NCBI GenBank assembly: GCA_030248295.1
Contig: JASANH010000873.1
Coordinates: 558,001 to 622,000 of the forward strand
Source of the DNA: Mesodorylaimus sp. YZB2_4
Lineage: Eukaryota > Nematoda > Enoplea > Dorylaimida > Dorylaimidae
Direction: 5' to 3'
DNA length: 64,000 bases
Shown piece after piece: positions 23,126-32,951 of this stretch. Both the position numbers and the translations under genes were made by a program. The notes beneath the pieces were generated by a model. The model was not told the DNA's origin. It worked only from the letters and a program-made list of their open reading frames with translations, and did no database searches. The first letter of the stretch is position 1; each line of letters opens with the position of its first letter.

Positions 23126-25672
23126 CTAAGCATTGTCACTTTCACCTGCTCTCCACAACTTCACCAGGCCATCATCACCGCAAGAAGCGAATAAACCGGC
23201 TCTTTTCGGGTTAAACTTGAGACAGTTGACGTCTTGAGTATGCGCTTCATCCAAGCGTGTGTCCAACTGGAAGCTGGGTGTTTTGTCAGCGTCTGCCTCG
23301 GCACTGTCGTGTAACTGTTTGAATAGTCGAATACAATTGTCCCCGCACGCCGTAGCCAAGTAATTGGTATTGGGACACCTGACCAACCGTATTTTCACAC
23401 GGTATGGTAAAATCGATATCAACTTACCAATCGATAAAGTAAACTGGTCTAGTGTGATATCCGGATAAGGTGCATACGCACGACCACTTGTTCTTCGCGA
23501 ACGCCGAAACTTGTGACTTTCGCCAAATCTTGACCGTCAAATCGGCGCTGCAGCTTGCCAACTCGGTGCCAGCTGCATTGAAGGCTAATGCCCAGACGGT
23601 AGACTCGTGGGCTGTGTCTAAACTTTGATCGACGACCCAATCATCGCCATCGAACTTATACAACTTGATTGCATTGTCGTAACTGGCACTGGCGAGAATC
23701 TAAACAAAAGACTACAGCTGCCTGATCGTCATGCGCGGGATAAAAAGGTGCACTTACGTCTTCGTTTGGATACCAAGCAACGTGTTTAACATCCTGCGAA
23801 TGGGTGGCGAGAATTGACGAACACTGAAAATCTTCGTCTTCGTCCACTACAAAACAGCACATCTTGTCAGCACTAGGACATATAGGAGCGGAATGGTAAT
23901 TCTATTAGTCACTGTCCGACAGTCTTTGGCTCACCTGCCAAGATGACGAGAGCTAGTGGAATCTATGTAGCCTCCAAAATTTGGGCAAGAGAGCGGGCGT
24001 TAAATTTTCCCGTATTCAGGCAGGTAGTCACAACCCTGCTATTGTTTCGCTACCCTCTAACAATCAGAAAGGCAACAGGATACATCCCATCAGAACGCAG
24101 ACTTACATTCCCAGACCCAAACGGATTTATCACGACTGCACGATGCCAAGTAGCGACCACTCGGAGACCACGCTACGTACTTGACCTCATTCTCGTGGCC
24201 TTCCAACGTTGTCAGAGGCTCGTACTCTTCTTCGCCCCTTAAATAGAATGCGGGGTGAAGTATGGGCAAGGTCCAGACACAAGAGGGGTGAGGGGTATTT
24301 TGCAGGGCCTAAATGATGAATAATTTTCGTCGTAGAGGTAGAGGGAAACATGTTTTTTCATCAGAGTTCAGGAGTCTTTTCCATGAGACCTACCTCCAGG
24401 GACACATTCACAGGGTCCTTGACAGCTTTTCAGCCGACTCACGATCAGTTCAGGAGAGTTACTGCCTACCGCCAAATATGGGAAGGACGACTGTACACTG
24501 ACTTCTACAAAAGCCGTACTTGACGCCGAGTTGATTTAAAGGATCTGCTCTCCCGGTGCATTCCAGACACGACAAGCCAATCCTTACTCTTTCTTCTCCC
24601 AAATAATGATAGTTGCATCGAAGCTTCCCGACGCTAGATACCGCCCACAAGGACTAAAAGCCACGCTTCGAATCGTTCTCGTATGTGCACTCGTCAAAAT
24701 CGATTTGCAAACCCATCGATCGCCTAAAACATTTGCCTGTTCCAAACAATTTTTCCAACTGTACCTAAGAAAAGTGTTCTAAAACTTTGTTGAGGCCTTC
24801 TGCACGCTTTACTTGCATTCTAGCTCCTTGTTTCAACAAAGAACAAGAGGAAACTTTTGTTCCTGATTCTCGCCAGCTCGTCGCGGTTCTCGAGCACCCC
24901 CTTCCGATGTGGGCCTTTCACGTGTCCTCAACCATTGGATACAACAAATGACAAATCTATTCCCGACTCAACAATGATAATAGATTTAGTTGCACGGAGT
25001 GATAAGGCAGACATCGATCGAGCAATTCAAAAGGATACGCTTGAGCTACAAACGAGCCTCTTCAAGGCCAGAGCAAAAACACTGATTAGGAATAGCAGAA
25101 GTGAATTAGCGTTATGCAAAGCTTAAAAATGTACTTTATATCCTTGTCGATTTAACAACGGAAGAATAAGCTATTCTTTCTAGAAAACTTGTGCGTTCTA
25201 CCAACATACGATCATTGTGTTAGCTCGCCCGCCCACCCCTCTACCTACTTCTATCTTTGAAATAGCCAAGAACAGTAAGAATCGTTCTCTTGCTTCCCGC
25301 TTGCGTTGGTTTTTCTGCCTCATTTCTGGCACCTTAATCCGATGCAGGTGATACACAGATGAACACCGCCCACTGTTTTGACGGTAGCATACAGGCCTAT
25401 GTACAGTAATTTGCATACATTTGGCGCATCGGAGATGTTTACGATAAACTTACTAACTTAGTTCGCATGCGGGTACAATGCGTACATATTTGAGACAAAG
25501 CAAGAGCCTTATTTTATTGCGAAAGCTTCATAAGCTTACCTTCTTCTGCCCATATTCGGATGGTTTTATCTCCTCCGCAAGAGGCCAGCAGTTTTCCTTT
25601 CGCATCCCACGTCACGCACCAAACTCGATCTTTGTGCCCATCTAATGCGGCCAGGCAGTCCACAACACTCAT
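23126..25672 (-). CDS. CIAO1: cytosolic iron-sulfur assembly component CIAO1
   Basis: Six exons on minus: 25672-25540, 24723-24588, 24237-24107, 23846-23758, 23699-23428, 23378-23126, giving 337 residues against 339 in human. The protein is a seven-bladed WD40 propeller; each exon carries recognisable blades ([41 protein letters not shown] and others). CIAO1 is the platform of the CIA targeting complex (with MMS19 and CIAO2) that delivers Fe-S clusters to cytosolic and nuclear apoproteins. The chosen Met at 25672 begins where homology begins; an in-frame Met at 25768 would add 32 residues that look like leader sequence. Intron 1 is 816 bp; introns 2 and 3 are 350 and 260 bp. It is convergent with the DnaJ gene, 176 bp apart. 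Confidence 0.96.
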
Positions 25673-28600
25673 TTTCCGATGTCTCCCGAAAATATCTAGA
25701 TATCTATTAGACCTATAAGTTTCCAGCTGGTCGATTCTCGGTGACCTTTCGTCTCCTCGACTGACCACCGCTTACAGTATGCTTTGCACTGTGATTTAGT
25801 CACAAGTTAAACACTGCTTATCTCAATAAGCGGCAATTTTCAAAGTTGTATGTTGTTTTTAAAGACGTCATGCTGATGAGTGCTTATAACTCTCCCTAGG
25901 CGGGTCTTCCACTAAATGCAAATGACCTGGCTTCCGTTTTCTCGATTTGCATTCGATGTTTTTCTCGGGAGTCCAGGCGCGTCTAATGATTGATTGCGTC
26001 TGAGTAGAGCCGAATCACGTGCGTCCATAAATCAAGACCTGACGAGCTGTTTGACTTGAGCGAATTATAAAGTTGCCAGAGGACCCAAGTTCACCTACGA
26101 ATAGTACTTCAGGTGCTAGCCCAAGATGGTATGAGTGATTAGGTGTCGCCCGCCACTTGATCAGAGGTCATCCATTTTGGATCTGATTCAGAGCACGTGC
26201 TGGCGTGTTATTAGTTTAATGCTGGATGGCCCCGCGTTACTCGACCTTGAGTTAGCGCTCGAAGTCGTACCTTCACCATTGCGGACAGGAGTATGGCAGT
26301 GAGCTGATTCGGGGAAGGACACCTGATTGGGGTTGGGGCATCCTAAACATTTATGGGCTGGCTGTGGTTGACATAAGGCATGGCCTGACGTGCCATCATC
26401 TGATATCCTCAGGCCATTGTGTCATACTTTGTCCATAGCCAAGTCCTACAGCGCACTCGAGGGCTACAGAGCACTTACTTTTGACAAATATTTTTTTACC
26501 CAGGTTGGAGTCGAGCCCTCCCCTGTAAGTGCACCCCCAGCGTGAGAGGCAGACGCCTTAACCCGCCAGGGCACGACGCCCTCCGCCTTTAGCTATTACA
26601 CTGACAAGGATGTCATCGAGAAAGGTGCTCGCTTAATCTTCAACCTTGGAACCGACCTAACTGTACCCATTTCGTCCTGAGAGTCATCGCGTCCCGATTT
26701 GGGATGAAGAATCTGCATTAGTTGTGTAATACGACTTGGTTCGTATTACTGAAGGGAACGACCGGTGGAGCTTTTGCACCACGCCAATAACCCGGGTCTA
26801 CCAAGTCTTCCGGTCTAGTCCATTGCTAAAACGTCATCCTGACGGGTGACTCCCAGCTGCCGGCTCCTGCCGAGTATCGATTGCCAGTCGAGCCTCTACA
26901 ATAAGATATGTACCTTCCCGGACGACGACTGACTGATCATTCCAACATGTACTTGCTGTGTATAAACCACAAAAGGTCGAAAGGGGGTACAGTACAGTAT
27001 GTGGAAATAGGCCTCTAGGCCTGATCAGCATCATTTGTCTCCCTTCATTAACCACGTCGTCTTGTGAACTTGGTCATATTGGAGGTATTTGAGTCCTAGG
27101 GCTCGCCTATTGTAGGAAGTAGTGCATCCCGAATAGTCTCACGATCAGTTTCCCTGCTCCAAGCCCGGGTACGTCAGGCCTTAGCCCATATGGGATATGC
27201 CCCCATAATTTTGAATGATTGACTCTCCCATGTCAATTCATCTACAGTATAAACCTTCCCAGGCTCGATTCGAGCTGCAATAAGGTCACATTTCAATAAG
27301 TAGATTAATGGTAAAGGGTGGTGACGATCCCGAGCCAAATGGGAGAAATGATACCTACTAGTAGAATATGTCCATTACACTCATCAGTGAGGCGGAAGGG
27401 GCTTTGCTCCACCAGGATCCACAGATCTAAAACAAAAGGCTGCCTGCTGACCAACCGGAGGATCACTTAGAAAAGATGCAGAAAGCTAATGGTCGCATAT
27501 TTCTTCTATCTCGACATTGCCTTTGAAATATGCTAGTCTGGAAGAATGGACAGCTCTGGACTCGTAGAGCCATTCCTGCGAGGTCATAAAAAGGCCAAAT
27601 TAATTATAAATTACATGCGAAACTGGCCCATAATAGTTAGCTGTCAATGTCGGGCCTCCTACCAGCCTCGCATGATTGAGTCGGATTTTTTAGTGCATTG
27701 TAAGATGGCGAGCAAGGGGGCTTAACTGGGTCTGCTTACTAGACTAGGGCGCGTCTGGTCGAGTTTCCTCCCTGTCAATACTTACTCGACTCAAACTCGT
27801 GTTCAGTCGTTTGCTGCCATATTTTTTAGAACAGCTCGTTTTTTCAGCTGGCACGTGCCAAGTGTAAGGAAAGTGTCTTCGATGGGAGTATGTCCTCTTT
27901 CTCTCGTCAGTCATGGAGTATGGAGTGGTTGATACCTGTCAATGGTAGCCCTATATGGTCTCCCACGGGTATCGATTATTACAGGCACTCATGCGAAAGA
28001 CGATGCCATAAGCTTTATCGCAGTTTGTGCTTGTGCTCTTGAGCTTTCTCGGAGTCAAAGGGGGCGCGGGGGATGCGTGTGGGCTGTTTCCGTCCGCATT
28101 GCCACCACCAATGCGTTTCTCGTAAGCTCTTCCTTCTTCGCGAGAGGGCTCCCAGCACGATTCACCCCCAGTCGAGGGATGGAAATCATAATTACTTTGA
28201 TACGTAGGCCCGTCCTGTCTGGAAGACTTTCTAATGTACTTTTCGAAGGTGCTGACGTGGGGTCCCAATTATGGGTCACTGGTCGAAGGGTACAATGGAA
28301 GTGAAACAACCAATTACAGTGTTTAGACTTTCGCGACTGTTTCCGGTGTGGCGAGAATGCGAGGCGAATTACGTCATCCGATTGGTCATTATCGAATACT
28401 TTCTTTCAGTGCCGAGCTTGCCGATCGCCATCACCACCCGGGGACCAATTATTATAGAAACGTGGGTGGGGTCTCAAAATGGGCAACACGGACGCGCATC
28501 GGATACAGAGTATGAGTTTTAATAAGCGAGGAGACTCGTGTTAGCTCGAAGCCAGCTCGAATAACGGCTCAAGAAAGGTTTCCGCAGAACTGCAGTAAAC

Positions 28601-28713
28601 TCCGTGACCAGGCCCTTGCCTACTCCTCTTACTCATGTTAGTGTCTACGGTAGGGATGCTTGCTTTGACGCCCTTCTCCTAAGCTCATCTAAGCTTACTG
28701 TCTTTCTGTTTCA
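25673..28713. other. gene-poor interval between CIAO1 and the GPCR
   Basis: About 3 kb without a supported gene. It contains the tRNA-like relic at 26483-26582 and presumably the promoter and 5' leader exon(s) of the receptor gene, whose acceptor is at 28713. Confidence 0.4.
26483..26582 (-). repeat. class II tRNA-like relic or SINE head
   Basis: On the minus strand the sequence has GGTTAAGGCG (D-arm-like), TGCCTCTCACGC (anticodon-arm-like), an expanded variable region and GGCTCGACTCC (B-box-like). The layout resembles tRNA-Ser or tRNA-Leu. The acceptor and T stems pair poorly, so I take it as a tRNA-derived repeat rather than a functional tRNA. Confidence 0.4.
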
Positions 28714-28748
28714 GACTCAAGACTGGTCCGCCAGGTCGGAGATCAAGG

Positions 28749-30131
28749 ATGAACCGAAGCGAGCTAAACGGCGATGGGCCTCCGGTCGCCCAAACTTCGG
28801 ACTATATCAGTATCGGCATGTTGGCTGCGATGCTATGCGTCGGAGGCCCCCTCAATTTACTCTCATTACTTCAGTATTTGGGCATTGATGTGAAGAATGC
28901 CTTTTTTCGATGCCGTAGGGCCGGCTCGGTGGTGTCGGAACGTCGTCGCCCCCGTCGCAACAAATTATCACTAAACTTGCACTTAACAGTGGCCAATTTG
29001 CTGGTCCTCTGGGTGTACGTATTGAGCGAAGTGTGCTGGCGTCTAACCTACCAATGGCTGGGTGGCGACGCCTTGTGTAGATTGATCCGATTCGTGCACA
29101 CATTTTGTTTCTACGCCACATCCAATTTAGTATCGACGATCGCCCTTGAGCGCTTATACGTAGCTGTCCGGATCGACAGACCGGGGGGAGCGGCTACTCG
29201 GAACAATGCTGTCCGTTGGTTCGCCCATTGCGCCTGGACATTGGCTTTCATCTGCAGCTTGCCTCAGCTATTCGTCTGGCGTACCTTCGAGCCGTTCCCT
29301 GGCTGGGAGCAGTGCGTGACTCGATGGGCCGTCATCCGACACTTGCTGGCGGCCAACGTATCCACCTCCGCCGATGGTGACGGCCTGGACGAATTAAGCG
29401 AACGCAAATTGGCACAAGCCGACTACCACGAAAGCTTGTACAACGGGCTGCATTTGGCCTTCGTGTTTTGGCTTCCTGTTTTCTTGATCATAGTGTGTTA
29501 CGCCCTGATCGTCACCCGTTTCCATCGAGACATCAACAGATCGCAGCGAAACGCACTCGAAGCCATTGCGAGCACAGTCGAAGCCGAAGCCTTATCCGAT
29601 CAACCGTCGTCAGCCAAGCACACCCGCTCCCCACTCGCCCAACGACGAACACGCAGTCCGCAACCACCAGGAGACCTGAATCTCGATTCGCCCCCCTACA
29701 CCAGCAGTGAGATCGTAAAAAGGGACTCTATACTGCGATCACACAAAACTAGTGCTTTCAGTCGGTGCTTGGGCAAGAAAGCCGCTCACTATCCCAGCAG
29801 CCAGGTCCAACTGCACGTCGTCACATCGGCCGATCAGGCCAGCGAGCAGCCAGCAACGGCGTCGGCCAACATGATCAACGCTGCCATCATTCGAGCCGGC
29901 CAACCCCTTCTCCCCAGGAATTTCGCCGCCACCACTCTCATGCGTGCCAAACGACGCACAGTGAAAAAAAGCTTTTGGATTCTTCTAGCTTACTTCGCTT
30001 GCTGGTCGCCCTACAACATAATGAACCTATGGCGCTATTTCAACCCCGCATTCGAGCACTTCTTCCTGGACATACTGATCGATCTGATTGTCCTGAACGC
30101 TGTCGTCAACCCTCTTATTTATGGAATATGA
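28749..30131 (+). CDS. GnRH/AKH/corazonin-type G-protein-coupled receptor, tail-less
   Basis: A single open exon of 460 residues; an acceptor (TTTCAG ending at 28713) implies a 5' untranslated intron. Seven membrane helices are visible: about 19-45, 74-96, 111-140, 157-180, 236-262, 396-419 and 435-460. The extracellular loop 1 to helix 3 sequence LTYQWLGGDALCRLIRFVHTF is characteristic of the GnRH/AKH/corazonin receptor superfamily, and helix 6 has CWSPYN. Asn replaces Asp in helix 2 (TVANLL), as in vertebrate GnRH receptors. The DRY position reads ERL. Helix 7 ends NPLIYGI followed immediately by a stop, so there is no cytoplasmic tail. The third intracellular loop is long (about 125 residues), Ser/Pro/Arg-rich. 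The peptide ligand is unknown. The lack of coding introns contrasts with its neighbours. Confidence 0.8.
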   Translation: MNRSELNGDGPPVAQTSDYISIGMLAAMLCVGGPLNLLSLLQYLGIDVKNAFFRCRRAGSVVSERRRPRRNKLSLNLHLTVANLLVLWVYVLSEVCWRLTYQWLGGDALCRLIRFVHTFCFYATSNLVSTIALERLYVAVRIDRPGGAATRNNAVRWFAHCAWTLAFICSLPQLFVWRTFEPFPGWEQCVTRWAVIRHLLAANVSTSADGDGLDELSERKLAQADYHESLYNGLHLAFVFWLPVFLIIVCYALIVTRFHRDINRSQRNALEAIASTVEAEALSDQPSSAKHTRSPLAQRRTRSPQPPGDLNLDSPPYTSSEIVKRDSILRSHKTSAFSRCLGKKAAHYPSSQVQLHVVTSADQASEQPATASANMINAAIIRAGQPLLPRNFAATTLMRAKRRTVKKSFWILLAYFACWSPYNIMNLWRYFNPAFEHFFLDILIDLIVLNAVVNPLIYGI

Positions 30132-30273
30132 TCACATATTTGTCACACTGTACAATATGCAACCAAAGTATAAAAGTAAAATAATCTCCGCTCACAACAA
30201 CACGTCCGGCGAGTCCTCGTATAACACAGTGCACAGTCTCACACACCTAAATAAACAAGCCTAACCCGACACC

Positions 30274-32524
30274 TCACTTCGACGTAGTAGCTTGCGGCTG
30301 CTTACTCACAGGCCGCAATCCGATGATCTGACCCCCGCCATGAAGTTTCTTGCCGTGACGACTTCCTGGCTTATGTTTTCCCGTCACCGAGGCCTCGCGC
30401 GCTTGCTCCAAAAATTGAGCGCAGTACAAGGCAACCTGAAACAGATATCAAAGTCCGGATGGTGAGGGAGTAATAAAATAATCAGTTTCCCCACTATTTT
30501 TGTACAGTACCCCTCTACTGTACTAAACGCGTAAAAACTCACTTATTTCCTCTGAGCTCGTTATCGTGGGGGGATACAACATGCATAGGGCCCTTGAAAA
30601 CTGACAGCCAACCGAGCCCCGGAGATAGGGACTCCTTTGCCCACAGCTGGTTGAAAGACAGTGTGTAACCTTACTTGCTTCAGAACAACGCTGTGATATT
30701 TCCGTTGAATAATTCTTTCAGTATACGCCTTAAAATTATGAATACTAGATTGTAAGGTTCTCGGGATCGGACACGAGACCGGCATGACTTACCTTGGGTA
30801 TATCTTCGACAACAATAGATTTCCAAGCCCTCCATCGCGAGGCCGCGTGGGATGAATCTCCGGAGGGCGGTTCTGGAGCTGGCCGTGCCAATGACTGCAC
30901 AGTCGTCGAGACGGCGACCAATGATCGAGTGTCGGCTACGACTGTACAAATTGCCGATGAACTTGGCATCTTGGTCAAAGGAACAGCAAACGAAGAAAAG
31001 GGAGAAGGGGAGGACATGGGCGAGTTGAACTCTGATGATGACGACGGGTGAATCGATCGATAATCACTGCCCGCGCAGTGCAAATCGCTGCCTATACTGC
31101 TCGTAGACGACACGGTCAACATCTGTTTGCCTTGACTATTCGATGTATTTTCGACGAAGCGCTGAGAATTACGACGGCGTTTGACTGGTGACCGTTTCGA
31201 CGGAGATGCTGAAACATGCGCAGCCCTTGCACCGGTCATGGCAAATGTTAAAACTGTTTCTTTACCTGCAGCCGCAGCAGGTGCTGGAAAAGGCGGAGCA
31301 ACAGCCGGTGGCGGAGGAGGTATACTGAAACCATATTCTCCCAAAATAAACTTCTGATGTTGGGGGAATTGGTCGTGTTCGGACAAGAGTCCAGCTCCAA
31401 AGTACGTGTACTGCGAATTCTATAATAAAACACATGCAAATTTTTTAAAAAGCAGTTCACAATGTGGCTTACTAAAATATCGGTATGATAACGCTTCTGA
31501 TATTTCCTTCTGTATTTGTGGATCTTCAACAAAATTTTTAAGTCTCGTTCTGTTATGACTTGCTCAGTATCCGAATCACTGTCCGATTCTTCCAATAGTA
31601 CATTCTAAGAACAAAGAGAAACAAGATTTGCAATTTATAGGAGACAATAGATGGTTGCCGAATGAACATACGTTTTCACTAGCGTACGAGAAGACCAAAA
31701 ATGTCTCTAAAAACAGACTATATTCGGCGACTTACTTTTAGCCACTTCCGCTTTGCCAATGTTGAAAAATTATACAAGCAGCTGAGATCTCTTTTTCGAG
31801 CTGAAAAACAAAACTGTCTTACAGCACTGTCTAGCATGAACTGATGCTTACCTTGATCGTCCTCCCAAATGCCCTTCGTGGTTAGCATGGATTTCTTTGA
31901 CGACGCTTCCCCATGAGCACTCCTGAAGCGAAAACAGAACGGTTTGTCGCTACAGTGGTTGTAAGAGCTTACAGCTTCTGATTGAGACAGAAGTAATGGC
32001 GCTCAGCAGATGAAAGATCCCTGCAGTATGTATTTGGAACCCTTCCATATGTCAAAACCTACTCTCAAACAGACGTTTATCAGACCTTTAACTTCGGCAA
32101 GAAAAAATTAATTAAAAGGTCACACAGGCTGCAGCTCGAACCAAAAAACAGTAGGTAGATACATACACAAGCCTGCTTGCTCAAGGGAGAGTCTTACTTG
32201 ACCTTGGGACTCCGAGCTCACATTTTTGTCAGTTCAGTGTAGTTTTACAAAACTTTTTTGGGGGCCGGCAAGTAAAAGAACTTACTCGGCTGGTAAAGCA
32301 CCACATTCTCTAAAAGCTCCGACCGAAGCGCTTTCTAATGAAGTCGCAAGTAATTTGTCCAGTTGATTTATAAAACCAGACACATCCAACGATCTTTCTA
32401 ACGATTGCACATGGAGCGGAAGAGCCGTTTCCTGGGCTGGTGGGCGCCAATTTTGCGGTGGCTGCGTCGGAATCAGCTTGCTGGTCGACGAAATCGTAGT
32501 CGAAGGAACAGAACTAGAAGACAT
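30274..32524 (-). CDS. INO80 N-terminal-region protein lacking the ATPase
   Basis: Eight exons on minus: 32524-32286, 32020-31973, 31922-31852, 31800-31736, 31604-31473, 31419-31266, 31208-30793, 30435-30274; all phases agree, giving 428 residues. The protein aligns with the N-terminal part of the INO80 chromatin remodeller: PLHVQSLERSL near the start, then CLYNFSTLAKRKWLK, an acidic ESDSDSDTE stretch, LLKIHKYRRKYQKRYH and a YFGAGLLS ... LLGxxGF-like segment. A Pro/Ala and Ser-rich linker follows, then RAWKSIVVEDIPK, which resembles the beginning of the DBINO domain. The last exon departs from INO80 and stops after 53 residues. There is no DBINO remainder, ATPase or helicase domain (INO80 is normally about 1500 residues). 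Whether a separate ATPase gene exists cannot be seen here. Confidence 0.72.
32174..32268 (+). repeat. 95-bp dispersed repeat, copy A
   Basis: Lies in intron 1 of the minus-strand INO80-N gene. Nearly identical to copy B at 33217-33309: one substitution plus two homopolymer length differences. Core begins TGCTTGCTCAAGGGAGAG and ends GGGGCCGG. Confidence 0.85.
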
Positions 32525-32951
32525 GACACACAATATCACAAGTTCTGACCAACTAACTTCTCGCGAATCGGCTGCCCAATAATCCCAAAATTCTTGGGTC
32601 GACTGACCCCTGCGGATCTGGTAAACTGAAGTTTCAGATTGTGACGAGGAAGTAGTCACAAAAAGGCAAAATGGCAAGGAAACTTGCTACTAGATATTTC
32701 TTTTTAAAATTATATGCCAGACTAAATTTAAAGAGTGAAAACACACAAAAAATAACAGAACTTTAGGTGCCATCTGAATCTTAGTTTTATATTCAAGTGC
32801 CACCCAACATTGCGCAGAAAGTCGAACAGTCGTTTCCATGTTTCTCTGACCATCTCCCTCCATACGACTTTCGATTTTGGTTGTTTTTTCGGGTATCATC
32901 TGTGTGTAATTTGTACTTGATTTCCAAATTTTCACTTTGCGTAAACCGAAA
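32525..32951. promoter_or_regulatory. shared divergent promoter region (INO80-N / LolA-like)
   Basis: Only 427 bp separate the two start codons on opposite strands, so both promoters and leaders must lie here. No obvious TATA box was recognised. Confidence 0.4.

Noticed and set aside
24857..25126. Plus-strand open frame in CIAO1 intron 1
   Set aside because: No family resemblance and no splice signals; it sits inside an intron of a well-supported minus-strand gene.
25540..25768. Upstream in-frame Met extending CIAO1 by 32 residues
   Set aside because: Homology starts at the Met at 25672, and the extra residues look like untranslated leader.
29468..30184. Other-frame open readings inside the GPCR exon
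   Set aside because: They are shadows of the receptor frame; the composition (His/Ser/Arg-rich) follows from the real codons.
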